Positions 14,646-22,570 of a stretch of DNA of 24,748 bases are shown piece after piece. The notes under the pieces are model-generated. The model had not been told where the DNA came from and did not search any database. It saw nothing but the letters and a program-made list of their open reading frames with translations. Numbering within the stretch: the stretch's first letter is position 1; every line of letters starts with the position of its first letter. A program made the translations under genes and the position numbers. The stretch is from Firmicutes bacterium CAG:24053_14 (lineage in GTDB: Bacteria; Bacillota; Clostridia; Oscillospirales; Oscillospiraceae): NCBI GenBank assembly GCA_001916715.1, contig MNSZ01000071.1, forward strand, positions 1-24,748, in the 5' to 3' direction.

Positions 14646-14867
14646 ATGAAGAACATTGGTACTTACGTTTTCATTACTATCGTCTCTCTGGTCATGGTCG
14701 TGGCCACCGCTTTCCTGATGACCGCCGCCGATGAGCCCATCCGTCAGGCCGGTATGTACCTGCCTCTGATCTTCGGTGCTCTGGCTACCTGGAGCGCCTC
14801 CAGAGCCGGTCTGCTGGAGATGGACTACGAGGGGCACACCGTCCACACCGCCGCGCACGCCGCCTGA
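14646..14867 (+). CDS. Small two-helix membrane protein
   Basis: The 73-residue protein has a hydrophobic segment at about residues 5-27 ('GTYVFITIVSLVMVVATAFLM'-like) and a second weaker one at about 35-52 ('AGMYLPLIFGALATWSA'), so it should span the membrane as a hairpin. AAGGAGG lies about 10 bases before the ATG. Codon use is strongly biased to C/G-ending codons such as CTG, ACC and GCC, consistent with a well-expressed native gene. A terminator follows. I do not recognise the family and no function can be given. Confidence 0.75.
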   Translation: MKNIGTYVFITIVSLVMVVATAFLMTAADEPIRQAGMYLPLIFGALATWSASRAGLLEMDYEGHTVHTAAHAA

Positions 14868-14915
14868 AGCCTCGGAGCGCGCTCTGCTCTCCTTCCTGAA
14901 GCTTTTCTCCAAAAG

Positions 14916-14947
14916 GAAAGACCCGCCCTCGGCGGGCCTTTCTTTTT
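14916..14947. terminator. Convergent bidirectional terminator
   Basis: GAAAG-A-CCCGCC pairs with GGCGGG-C-CTTTC across a short CTC-type loop, followed by TTTTT on the plus strand. On the minus strand CTTTCCTTTT follows. It lies between the membrane protein gene and the facing gene ending at 14954. Confidence 0.8.
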
Positions 14948-14953
14948 CCCTTT

Positions 14954-15385
14954 TCACAGCCGCCCCAGCAGCAGGTATACCCCCGCCAACAGCAGCAGCG
15001 GCTCTGTCTCCCAGCACCCCCACGCCTCCGGCAGCGGGATATCCTGGGGCTCGATGACGGAGCCGTCCAGCGCCGTCACCTGCCGCTGCACACACAGCAC
15101 GCCCCGCCGCGTCAGGCTGGACAGCGTCAGCGTACTCTGGGGCGACGGCCCGTAGCTCACTGCCTGACGCACCGCCAGCGGCTCCGTCCACACCCCCTGG
15201 GGCAGCAGCAGCGTCCGGCACCGCAGGCCGCCCCGGGCCGTCAGGCGGCGCGCGCCCTCCCGATCCAGCGCCAGCAGATCCCACCCGCGGCGCAGCACCT
15301 CCCCGTCATCGGGCCTGCACAGCTCCGGCGGCAGCGCCCGCTGCCACGCCGCGCCGCTGCTGCGATAAAAACCGTGCTCCGCCAT
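14954..15385 (-). CDS. Hypothetical protein, 143 residues
   Basis: The protein begins MAEHGFYRSSGAAW and contains a beta-rich middle ('LRCRTLLLPQGVWTEPLAVRQ', then 'TLTLSSLTRRGVLCVQRQ'). It ends in a short hydrophobic helix 'PLLLLAGVYLLLGRL' that could insert in the membrane as a tail anchor. ATG 15385 is preferred over GTG 15394 because GAGGTGAGG precedes it. No family is recognised. It is monocistronic, convergent with the small membrane protein gene and divergent from the DUF5662-like gene. The high GC and regular codon pattern support a real gene. Confidence 0.65.
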   Translation of the reverse strand: MAEHGFYRSSGAAWQRALPPELCRPDDGEVLRRGWDLLALDREGARRLTARGGLRCRTLLLPQGVWTEPLAVRQAVSYGPSPQSTLTLSSLTRRGVLCVQRQVTALDGSVIEPQDIPLPEAWGCWETEPLLLLAGVYLLLGRL

Positions 15386-15467
15386 GTTCCTCACCTCGTG
15401 TTTAGTCTGCCGCGCAGGGAAAAACTTATGCCGCCCATTTTTTTGCTGGGCTTTTTCGCCGGAATGT

Positions 15468-15476
15468 GCTATACTG
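15468..15476 (+). promoter_or_regulatory. Extended -10 promoter of the DUF5662-like gene
   Basis: TGC followed by TATACT, 28 bases before the ATG. No good -35 lies at the right distance, which is common with an extended -10. Confidence 0.45.
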
Positions 15477-15504
15477 GCGCTACTACCCTAAAGGAGGCTG
15501 TCCC

Positions 15505-16065
15505 ATGCAGTTCCGCGCCCATCTCCATACCGTGAATCGCCACCGCCGGCTGGTCCGCCGCTATTGCCTGAAGCTGGGTCTGGTGTGGCAGGGCCTGACC
15601 CACGACCTCTCCAAATACAGCCCTACGGAATTCTGGCGCGGCTGCAAATACTATCAGGGCTGGCGCAGCCCCAACGATCAGGAGCGTCTGGAAAACGGCG
15701 TCAGTCTGGCCTGGCTGCACCACAAGGGCCGCAACCGCCACCACTTCGAATACTGGATCGATTACTGCCGCCGCGAGGACGGCACCATCTACATCGGCGG
15801 CTGCAAGATGCCGAAGAAGTACGTGGCCGAGATGTTCTGCGACCGCATCGCCGCCTGCCGCGTCTATCAGGGCGACCGGTATACCGACGCCTCGCCCTAC
15901 GACTACTATCAGCGTTCCAAGGACCTCTCCCGCACGGACGCCAGCCGTTTCATGCACGCGGACACCGCGGCATTGCTGGACCGCTGGCTCCTGCTGCTGA
16001 AGGAGCAGGGGGAGGACGCGGCCTTCGCCGCCATCCGTCAGGAGCTGCGCGACAGCACATTTTAA
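15505..16065 (+). CDS. DUF5662-like protein
   Basis: The 186-residue protein begins MQFRAHLHTVNRHRRLV and contains the conserved-looking stretches 'LTHDLSKYSPTEFW' (about 32-45), 'LAWLHHKGRNRHHFEYW' (about 68-84) and 'VAEMFCDRIAAC' (about 107-118). The repeated His/Asp residues (HDLSKYS, HHKGRNRHHFEYW) recall HD-type metal sites and the pattern of DUF5662, a family without known function. AAAGGAGG lies 7 bases upstream of ATG 15505; the frame opens earlier but without a ribosome binding site. It is a single gene, 110 bases ahead of the radical SAM gene. A metal-dependent hydrolase role is possible but unproven. Confidence 0.75.
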   Translation: MQFRAHLHTVNRHRRLVRRYCLKLGLVWQGLTHDLSKYSPTEFWRGCKYYQGWRSPNDQERLENGVSLAWLHHKGRNRHHFEYWIDYCRREDGTIYIGGCKMPKKYVAEMFCDRIAACRVYQGDRYTDASPYDYYQRSKDLSRTDASRFMHADTAALLDRWLLLLKEQGEDAAFAAIRQELRDSTF

Positions 16066-16106
16066 GGCATCGTTAAGAGAAAAACGAGGATTTCCATATC
16101 TTTTCC

Positions 16107-16135
16107 TTGCTTTTCCCCCCTATTGGGTATACAAT
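16107..16135 (+). promoter_or_regulatory. Probable promoter of the radical SAM gene
   Basis: TTGCTT, a 17-base spacer and TACAAT, about 40 bases before the ATG. Confidence 0.5.
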
Positions 16136-16175
16136 GTTTTGCGTACATTCACACACATGAGAGGTTATCAGAGAC

Positions 16176-17063
16176 ATGACCCATCCTTATAAAACGCGGG
16201 AGGGCGGCGCCACGGTAACGGTGTTCGTCCCCTACGACTGTCAGAATCACTGCCCCTTCTGCATCAACAAACAGGAATACGCGGACTGCACCGGCTTCAG
16301 TCTGGAGAAGATCATCGCCAGCATCCGCACCATGGACGCTATCACGCCCCGCTGCGACTTTGTATTCACCGGCGGCGAGCCGCTGGCGGATCTGAACGCG
16401 CTGCAGCAGATGCTGGACGCCATTCCTACCACCCACAAGGTGTATATCAACACCACCTTCCCCGCCCAGGAGACCACCACCTTTGACGAGATGCTGGCCT
16501 TTACGGAGCGGAACAGGCACAAGATCACCTGCATGAACATCTCCCGCCACCTGGTACACTATGTGGAGGAGAGTCCTGATGAGATCCTGGGCAAAATTGC
16601 CTGCCCCACCCGCATCAACTGCGTGCTCTACAAGCACTATCCGGCGGACAGGCTCCCTGCCTATGTGGAGCGCTTCCTGCCCTACAACATCCCCATCCAG
16701 TTTCGCTATGACTACACGGAGACCACGCCGGAGAACCTGTATGAGGAGGACAACGACAAGATCCTGCAGGACCTGAAGCGCCTGTTCACCTACAAGGGTC
16801 TGGACGGCTGCCGCATGCGCAACGGCTTCCACTTTGTATACAAGGGCCTGCACATGACGTACCACAAGACCCTGCCCTACTCCACCATTGTAGAGACCGG
16901 TGAGGACGGCGTGACCTACGACATTCTGTACGACATCCTCATCAAGCAGAACGGCGACATCCACAGTGACTGGACCGGCGTGAAGATGGACGTGGACGCC
17001 TACCGCAAGGTGGTGTTCGAGCCCTACGACCTCCGGGTACTGGACGGCGTGGTGGACTTCTGA
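16176..17063 (+). CDS. Radical SAM protein
   Basis: The 295-residue enzyme has the radical SAM signature C22-x3-C26-x2-C29 in 'CQNHCPFC', which binds a [4Fe-4S] cluster, followed by 'FTGGEPL' (64-70) that contacts S-adenosylmethionine, and a short TIM-barrel-like body. No C-terminal SPASM cysteine cluster is seen, so it probably carries only one cluster. GAGAGG lies 11 bases before the ATG, a rather long spacing. It is transcribed alone and ends near a convergent hairpin. The substrate cannot be deduced; the neighbours give no pathway. Confidence 0.88.
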   Translation: MTHPYKTREGGATVTVFVPYDCQNHCPFCINKQEYADCTGFSLEKIIASIRTMDAITPRCDFVFTGGEPLADLNALQQMLDAIPTTHKVYINTTFPAQETTTFDEMLAFTERNRHKITCMNISRHLVHYVEESPDEILGKIACPTRINCVLYKHYPADRLPAYVERFLPYNIPIQFRYDYTETTPENLYEEDNDKILQDLKRLFTYKGLDGCRMRNGFHFVYKGLHMTYHKTLPYSTIVETGEDGVTYDILYDILIKQNGDIHSDWTGVKMDVDAYRKVVFEPYDLRVLDGVVDF

Positions 17064-17126
17064 GACAACAAAAAAAGATGACCGCATATGGCTCCCTGCT
17101 GGTAAGACAGTAAAATCAAATTTCTT

Positions 17127-17158
17127 GGAACAGGCATGATCTCGGTCATGCCTGTTCC
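17127..17158. terminator. Convergent hairpin between radical SAM and NUDIX genes
   Basis: GGAACAGGCATGA pairs perfectly with TCATGCCTGTTCC across a 6-base loop. The NUDIX stop codon is within the stem. On the plus strand GCTTTTAG follows, on the minus strand AAGAAATTTG, so T-runs are weak. Confidence 0.65.
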
Positions 17159-17394
17159 GCTTTTAGCAGCTCATCCACGGGAATGTAGCCCAGCTGGGGA
17201 GAACGGATATGCAGTCCAGTTTCCTCCTGCACCTCACGAATCACGGCATCCGTAAAGGATTCTCCCGGCTCTATATGACCTCCGGGGAAGGTGATGCCCG
17301 GCCAGTCCCGTTTTTTCCGGTCGATCACGACAACTCGACTGCCATCACAGATCATGCACATATTTGTAAATTCAACCGTTTCGGTTCTTGCCAT
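17146..17394 (-). CDS. NUDIX hydrolase, shortened
   Basis: The 82-residue protein contains a complete NUDIX box, 'GGHIEPGESFTDAVIREVQEETGL' read as G-x5-E-x7-REVQEETGL, at about residues 38-61. It could hydrolyse a nucleoside diphosphate derivative such as 8-oxo-dGTP. Relatives are about 140-160 residues. Here the chain goes from 'RSPQL', where a ~40-residue sheet normally follows, straight to 'GYIPVDELLKAEQA', which resembles the later 'WxPxDEL' segment. An internal deletion plus C-terminal loss is likely, so activity is doubtful. Its ATG overlaps the preceding gene's stop (TAATG), implying coupled translation. Confidence 0.75.
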   Translation of the reverse strand: MARTETVEFTNMCMICDGSRVVVIDRKKRDWPGITFPGGHIEPGESFTDAVIREVQEETGLHIRSPQLGYIPVDELLKAEQA

Positions 17395-18116
17395 TATGTT
17401 AAAACTCCTTCCTCAAAAAAGTAAAACGGATTTTCAATGCTCTCCACACCAAAAACTTTTGTAGCCATTCGATACATTGCCTTGGCGTGAATGCGGTCAT
17501 GCCAGATAAAACGGCGCAGGACTTTACGCAGTGACCAATCCTCGCCATAGCTGCCTTTTCTGACGGTATTTTGCAGAAAATCAGGGTTAGATTCAAGCGA
17601 TTCAAATCCCCGCTTGCGGCATTCGTATATGTTGCCGTCATGATCGGCATCCACAGCAATCTCCGCAAAATAATATGTATTCACATTCTTTGTATGCTCG
17701 TACATTTCATTTGCTGAGCGCGGAACTTTGCCGTAAAAGGTCTTGCGTTCGGGAGCAGCCGTTGCATTCTTATCGGGAACAGAATCATACAAGGCAAGAA
17801 AATCCTGCGCTGATTTCAGCGCAAGTGCCTTTAACTTTTTATATTCTTCTGCTGTCAGCGGTGCTTTTTCACTTTCAAAAAGCACATCAGAGTCCGCGTC
17901 GCAGATCGCAAGCTCGGAAACCTTTTCTTCGATGATGGCGATATCCATGCTTGTTACTGCTTTTTTGCCGCACCATTTGAGATAAGAGCATATTTCTGCT
18001 TGCATTTTCCGGACAGCGGCTTCCAATGTTTCTCCGCGGGTGTATGCACCTACAAAATCCACCGCATAAAGCAAGGTGTCTCTGCCGTTATGCTCCCATA
18101 CACAGTTGATCGTCAT
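17394..18116 (-). CDS. HicB-like N-terminus joined to a DinB-like C-terminal domain
   Basis: The 240-residue protein appears to have two parts. Residues 1-50 ('DTLLYAVDFVGAYTRGETLEAAVRKM') resemble a HicB-type partial RNase-H fold. Residues 145-240 include 'LRRFIWHDRIHAKAMYRMA', with His residues spaced as in DinB-like four-helix metal-binding proteins. ATG 18116 is chosen because GGAGAG lies 7 bases before it; the frame also opens at TTG 18131. It is coupled by TAATG to the shortened NUDIX gene. Its GC content is lower than that of flanking genes, which suggests transfer. Function is unknown; DinB-like proteins often act as thiol-dependent transferases. Confidence 0.65.
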   Translation of the reverse strand: MTINCVWEHNGRDTLLYAVDFVGAYTRGETLEAAVRKMQAEICSYLKWCGKKAVTSMDIAIIEEKVSELAICDADSDVLFESEKAPLTAEEYKKLKALALKSAQDFLALYDSVPDKNATAAPERKTFYGKVPRSANEMYEHTKNVNTYYFAEIAVDADHDGNIYECRKRGFESLESNPDFLQNTVRKGSYGEDWSLRKVLRRFIWHDRIHAKAMYRMATKVFGVESIENPFYFFEEGVLT

Positions 18117-18140
18117 ATGGTATCTCTCCAATCGTCTGCT

Positions 18141-18308
18141 TCATGATAATAATTGAGCCTGATCTAAAGGCTGATATTCCGTGACCACTTCGAGATGCAC
18201 CTTTGAATCGCCATTCAAAACGATGACGGCATACGCAAGCGGGTCATTGTAGATGAGGTCACCAAACGTGCCCACTCGTTCGTGTGTACACACAGTATAA
18301 CGCAGCAA
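18141..18308 (-). pseudogene. Fragment of an unidentified gene (55 codons, no valid start)
   Basis: The minus frame reads 'LLRYTVCTHERVGTFGDLIY' and then 'NDPLAYAVIVLNGDSKVHLE' before ending in 'QLLS'. It looks like genuine protein sequence, but it lacks a start codon with a ribosome binding site and begins just after a stop. It resembles the C-terminus of small proteins carried on Clostridia integrative elements. The rest of the gap to 18757 (18309-18620) is AT-rich and shows no gene I can support. Confidence 0.5.
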
Positions 18309-18620
18309 TCATTCTATTTTCAATAGGCGCGACGGAAGTTATCGCCATTTAGCAATATTATTTTGTGCTAAAATCTGATTTTTCGATTCTAACAGTGTCA
18401 ATCATACTCTGCATCGAAATACCTATCTATCGACTTTACGGTTTTGAGGGGTATTTTGCTTGACCGCAAATATACGCACTCCCCAGCGAACGGTATCCGC
18501 TATGCAGTGATTCGCTGTTTCACAAAAGAACCGCACAGAGGCGATAACTATTTCACCCTTTTCACTGGCCTTACCTTACAGAACAGAAAATAGGCGATTT
18601 TCAACCCTTAGCTGTACAAA

Positions 18621-18661
18621 AACAGGCAGCACCCAACCGAAGTTGAGTGCCGCCTGTTTTG
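18621..18661. terminator. Long bidirectional terminator
   Basis: AACAGGC-A-GCAC-C-CAAC pairs with GTTG-A-GTGC-C-GCCTGTT around a CGAA tetraloop. TTTTGTTG follows on the plus strand and TTTTTG on the minus strand. It can end the acylation operon transcript coming from the right. Confidence 0.8.
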
Positions 18662-18757
18662 TTGTCCAATCCTGTTTCGCAGTTGCCGATTTTGTAGTTT
18701 TCTCAGATTACTGTCTTATCGGCACACGGCACATGGCGGTCATCTTTTTTTGTTGTC

Positions 18758-19858
18758 TCATTTCAGATTCAGCTTGAACAGATTGCCGTCGGCGGCAAAG
18801 TTGGTGATCTCGTACAGCACCAGCACATCGTCGGCCTCATCGGCCAGCGGCTGTATCTTCTCGCGGCAGTACCGCAGGTCCACCATGGTGATGGTCTCGT
18901 AGTCGCCGCACAGGAACGGCACAAGGCTGTTGGCAAACGAGTCCTTGATGAGCAGCAGGTGCTTCCCGTTCTCCACGCCGGTGCGAAGCACCGCCTTGGC
19001 GTAGTTGCCGCCTAAAAACAGCTCGTACTTGTCCTTCTTCTCCAGCGCCGCCAGATCGTACAGCGAATCCGTCACCGTCCCGTCGCAGTCGGCGGACTCG
19101 ATGGTGATGTCGGGACAGTAGTCCACCTCGTCGTACACGCTGTCCGGCAGCAGCACCTTGGAGTACAGCGTCCCGCGGAACCGGTCCGTGGCCTGTACCA
19201 GCGCATAGCTGCGGGCGGTGTGCCCCGTGGCCTCTGCCCAGATATGGTAGGCCGCCTGTGCTCCCGCCGTGGTCCAGTGGTGATCCGTATGGTAGTAGGG
19301 GTCGGCCACACCGGCCAGCGCCTGACGCGCATCGGCAAACGCCGTCCCCAGATGCTCCTCCAGCATGGCGAACCCCCTGTCCTCGTCGTAATACGGCGCG
19401 TCCTCGGGCAGACTGTCCCGCAGCACACCGGCGGGGCTGGGCACGATCAGCGCCGTACAGCGCTTACCGTCGTTGGCGGCGAAAAACGTCTCCACCGCCG
19501 CCAGATTCTTCTGATAGTTGTCCCAGTTGAAGGTATCATCCGTCACCTTGGCAAAGTAGCGGCCGTCCGCTCCCAGATATGTGCCGCTGATGTCCTGCCG
19601 CCCCTCCAGCCGCTGAAGGGCGGAGCGTGCGCCGGTCCAGAAGTCCCGCAGCAGGATCTGGTCGCTGGTGTAGTTCTCCACCTCCGTCATGAACTTGCCG
19701 GACAGCACATTGTCCGCCGTCAGCTCCGGCGTGGTCTGGAGATAGCGGTTCTCATTCTCGGAAAAAGCCCGATCCGGCGTGAAGAAGAAGCTCCCCACCG
19801 ACAGTCCCAGCAGAATGACGCAGATGGCGATAAGCGGGGCCAGCATATTTCGTTTCAT
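18758..19858 (-). CDS. DHHW-family protein 1 (AlgJ/AlgX-like partner of MBOAT)
   Basis: The 366-residue protein has an N-terminal membrane anchor or signal (about residues 5-25, 'MLAPLIAICVILLGLSVGSFF') and an extracytoplasmic SGNH-like domain with the DHHW signature at 192-195 in 'YYHTDHHWTTAGA'. A possible catalytic serine lies in 'LLLIKDSFANSLVPFL' near residue 310. Such proteins work with MBOAT acyltransferases to acetylate exported polysaccharides. It follows the MBOAT gene by 12 bases, with GAGGAGGGGCGATC before the ATG. It is the last gene of the operon; a second DHHW protein is encoded upstream. The polymer modified is unknown. Confidence 0.88.
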   Translation of the reverse strand: MKRNMLAPLIAICVILLGLSVGSFFFTPDRAFSENENRYLQTTPELTADNVLSGKFMTEVENYTSDQILLRDFWTGARSALQRLEGRQDISGTYLGADGRYFAKVTDDTFNWDNYQKNLAAVETFFAANDGKRCTALIVPSPAGVLRDSLPEDAPYYDEDRGFAMLEEHLGTAFADARQALAGVADPYYHTDHHWTTAGAQAAYHIWAEATGHTARSYALVQATDRFRGTLYSKVLLPDSVYDEVDYCPDITIESADCDGTVTDSLYDLAALEKKDKYELFLGGNYAKAVLRTGVENGKHLLLIKDSFANSLVPFLCGDYETITMVDLRYCREKIQPLADEADDVLVLYEITNFAADGNLFKLNLK

Positions 19859-19870
19859 GATCGCCCCTCC

Positions 19871-21274
19871 TCAGAACCGGAAATACAAAAACGGGTTGTA
19901 GCTGTCGCCCACCAGGAACGCCACGGACACCAGCAGCACCAGCACCATCCACACGGTGCGAAGCCCATCGGACACGGCGGGCTTCATGCCTGCCTCCCAC
20001 CGGCCCCACAGCTGCCTGGGCAGGGACGTGCAGCCGATGACCGCCAGCACCAGCACCAGCCAGAAGCTCCGCAGCAGATAGGCCGCGCCGCTGTCGAAGA
20101 ACGCGCCGGAGAACATGTGGCCCAGATAGGCCCCCAGCTTCCCGAAGTCCGTGATGGCGAACAGCACCCAGCCCAGGATAAAGCACAGGCACGTGTACAC
20201 ATGCCCCACCCAGTGAGGTGCCCGGTCCAGCCGCTTCAGCAGGAACGTCTTTTCCAGCAGCAGCAGTGCCGCGTAGTACACGCCCCACAGCACGAAGTTC
20301 CAGCTGGCCCCGTGCCACAGACCCGTCAGGAACCACACGATGGCGATGTTCAGCAGCTGCCGCCCCAGTCCCTTCCGGTTGCCGCCCAGCGGGATGTAGA
20401 CGTACTCGCGGAACCAGGTGGACAGGCTGATGTGCCACCGCCGCCAGAACTCCGTCACGGTGCGGGACTCATAGGGATAGTTGAAGTTCTCCAGAAACCG
20501 GAAGCCGAACAGCCTGCCCAGGCCGATGGCCATATCGGAATAGCCGGAGAAATCGAAATAGATCTGGAACGTAAATGCCAGCGCCCCCAGCCACGCCGTG
20601 ACCACGGAGGGCGCGGACATGGCCGCGATCTCCTCCCACACGGCGCCCATCTGGTTGGCCAGCAGCACCTTCTTGCCCAGGCCGATGACGAACCGCTGCA
20701 TACCGGCGCTGGCCCCTGCCAGCGACTCGCGGTCCCGGTTCTCCAGATCGGCGGCCACCGTCTTGTACTGGACGATGGGCCCCGCGATGAGCTGAGGGAA
20801 CAGCGTCACATAGGCGCTGAAATCGATGATGTTCCGCTGGGGCGGCACCAATCCCCGGTATACGTCGATGGTATAGCTCATGGTCTGGAACGTGTAGAAC
20901 GAGATGCCGATGGGCAGCAGCAGCCCCAGCGCGGGGATCGCTGTACCCAGCAGACCGTTGAGATTGGTGATGGCGAAATCCGTATACTTGAAGAATCCCA
21001 GAATGCTCAGGTTGCCCACCACGGACACCACCAGCACCGCCTTGGCGCCCTTGGGCTTCCCCGCGGCGCGGAAGTGTCCGATGGCCAGGCCGTTGCAGTA
21101 GTCGAACACCGTGGAGAACAGCATGATGAGGATATATTTTGGCTCGCCCCAGCCGTAGAACAGCAGGCTGAACACCAGCAGCAGCGCGTTGCGCAGCTTT
21201 CTGGGGCAGATGAAGTACAGGATGCCCACCAGCGGCAGAAACGCCAGCAGGAACGTGGTACTGCTGAAAACCAT
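19871..21274 (-). CDS. MBOAT membrane-bound O-acyltransferase (AlgI/DltB-like)
   Basis: The 467-residue integral membrane protein has about ten hydrophobic segments and the MBOAT hallmarks: 'NFNYPYESRTVTEFWRRWHISLSTWFREYVYIPLGG' (near residues 270-305) and the catalytic histidine in 'FLTGLWHGASWNFVLWG' (near 330). It would move an acyl group across the membrane to an exported glycan, as AlgI does for alginate or DltB for teichoic acid. ATG 21274 has AAGGAG 7 bases upstream; the frame opens earlier at 21328 but that part is not family-like. It lies between the two DHHW genes. A terminator-like hairpin sits 33 bases upstream. Confidence 0.93.
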   Translation of the reverse strand: MVFSSTTFLLAFLPLVGILYFICPRKLRNALLLVFSLLFYGWGEPKYILIMLFSTVFDYCNGLAIGHFRAAGKPKGAKAVLVVSVVGNLSILGFFKYTDFAITNLNGLLGTAIPALGLLLPIGISFYTFQTMSYTIDVYRGLVPPQRNIIDFSAYVTLFPQLIAGPIVQYKTVAADLENRDRESLAGASAGMQRFVIGLGKKVLLANQMGAVWEEIAAMSAPSVVTAWLGALAFTFQIYFDFSGYSDMAIGLGRLFGFRFLENFNYPYESRTVTEFWRRWHISLSTWFREYVYIPLGGNRKGLGRQLLNIAIVWFLTGLWHGASWNFVLWGVYYAALLLLEKTFLLKRLDRAPHWVGHVYTCLCFILGWVLFAITDFGKLGAYLGHMFSGAFFDSGAAYLLRSFWLVLVLAVIGCTSLPRQLWGRWEAGMKPAVSDGLRTVWMVLVLLVSVAFLVGDSYNPFLYFRF

Positions 21275-21300
21275 GTGTCGGCTCCTTTGCTCGATAGTTG

Positions 21301-21326
21301 AAAAACGGGGCAGGCGGACCTGCCCC
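21301..21326 (-). terminator. Terminator inside the acylation operon
   Basis: On the minus strand GGGGCAGG, a TCCG tetraloop and CCTGCCCC are followed by G then TTTTT. It lies between DHHW protein 2 and the MBOAT gene, with only about 27 bases left before the MBOAT ATG, too few for a promoter. It probably acts as a partial terminator or attenuator that lowers downstream expression. Confidence 0.75.
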
Positions 21327-21349
21327 ATCTTTATATATGCTTGCCTGCG

Positions 21350-22570
21350 TTACTTGACGCCCGCCAGCTTGCCCATCTGATAGCTGCCGCGGATGGCGGA
21401 CAGGTTGTTGACGAAGATGACGTCTGTGGCCTTATTGGTCTTGGCAAAATCCACCACGCTGCCGCTGTAATAGCGGTAGTCGATGACGTACACCGTCTGA
21501 TAGTGATCCACCAGGAACGGCACGAAGGCGTTGCCGAAGGACTCCTTCACCACTACGCAGCTGGACCCGTCGGACAGATCGGGGTTGCTGATCACGGTGT
21601 AGGGGTTGTCGCCCATGATGAACGCGCCGTACTTCAGGCCCGCCGATGCCTCGGACTCGTCATAGATGATCTTGCCGGCGGTCAGGTCGCTGTCGGACTT
21701 GCCGTACTGCATCCGCGCCTCGGTGCTGATGGGATGGTACGCCGTCACCACGTCGGGGTTGTTCTTCATGGCGTCGGGCTTCCCGCCGTCGTTGTAGAAC
21801 GAACCCAAGAACCCGTCGTACTGGCTGACCTCATACTCCGACAGCGCGTGGGGCGTCACGCCCTTGGCGCCGCAGAACTCGCGGTAGGCGTAGTACGCGC
21901 CCAGCCCCGTCCAGTGGTGGTCGGTGCGGAAATAGATATACTCCCCGCGGTGAGACATCATCACATCGTGAAGGGGTACCGTTTTCACATTCTTCCCCAT
22001 AGCGGCCAGAATATCCTTCTCCGCCTGGGCCTGATCGCTGCCCGGAATATCGCTGTACAGCGCGTCCGGCAGCGTGATGCCGCTGGACAGCGGCACCGCC
22101 AGCGCGTACACCGTGCTGACGCCGGACAGCTGATCGGCCACGGAGGTCACGATCTCACCGTAGTTCTTGGCCAGGCTGTCCACATAGTTGTACATCTCAA
22201 AGCCGGTATCCCCCACGATATACACGCCGCCGGACTGGTAGGGCGTGGCGTCGGTGGTGATGGTATCCAGCGTCTTGCTGCCGGTCTGACTGCCGCTGTT
22301 ATCCGGCTGCTGGGTATCGCCGCCGGTCTGGCCGTCCTGCCCGTCGGCGCCGCCGGAGGGCTGCTGGGCATCGTCGGGCTTCTGCGTATCGTCGGGCTGG
22401 GTCACTGCGGGGTCGTCCGCCCTGTCGGCGGGCCTGTCCTTCTTGAACACATCCGTAAAGATGGCCAGCGCCCCCAGCACCAGCGCCGCCGCCACGATCA
22501 GCAGCAGGATCCCCGGCACGGGACTTCTGCGGCGGCGATAGTGCCGTCCACTGTATCTCCGGCCGCTCAC
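21350..22570 (-). CDS. DHHW-family protein 2 with a long Pro/Asp/Gln linker
   Basis: The 406-residue protein starts with a basic cytoplasmic tail ('GRRYSGRHYRRRRSPVPG'), one membrane segment at about 19-40, then a low-complexity linker rich in Asp, Gln, Pro and Gly (about 43-100). The extracytoplasmic SGNH-like domain carries DHHW at 217-220 ('YFRTDHHWTGLGA') and a candidate serine in 'VVVKESFGNAFVPFL'. The linker could let the domain reach through the cell wall. GTG 22570 is the likely start: AAGGAG lies 8 bases upstream and the codon overlaps the TGA of the lipoprotein gene (GTGA). It is a probable O-acetyl-transfer partner of the MBOAT protein. Confidence 0.88.
   Translation of the reverse strand: MSGRRYSGRHYRRRRSPVPGILLLIVAAALVLGALAIFTDVFKKDRPADRADDPAVTQPDDTQKPDDAQQPSGGADGQDGQTGGDTQQPDNSGSQTGSKTLDTITTDATPYQSGGVYIVGDTGFEMYNYVDSLAKNYGEIVTSVADQLSGVSTVYALAVPLSSGITLPDALYSDIPGSDQAQAEKDILAAMGKNVKTVPLHDVMMSHRGEYIYFRTDHHWTGLGAYYAYREFCGAKGVTPHALSEYEVSQYDGFLGSFYNDGGKPDAMKNNPDVVTAYHPISTEARMQYGKSDSDLTAGKIIYDESEASAGLKYGAFIMGDNPYTVISNPDLSDGSSCVVVKESFGNAFVPFLVDHYQTVYVIDYRYYSGSVVDFAKTNKATDVIFVNNLSAIRGSYQMGKLAGVK

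Noticed and set aside
16149..17087. 312-codon minus-strand open frame opposite the radical SAM gene
   Set aside because: Antisense of the CxxxCxxC-containing gene; composition is Val/His/Gln-rich without motifs.
18440..18600. Plus-strand frame with LDRKYTHSPANGIRYAVIRC
   Set aside because: Somewhat protein-like, but no start signal and no recognised family. I treated it as part of a decayed gap.
19220..21301. 693-codon plus-strand open frame opposite the MBOAT gene
   Set aside because: His/Gln/Arg-rich low-complexity translation typical of the antisense of a GC-rich gene; the minus strand holds clear MBOAT and DHHW motifs.
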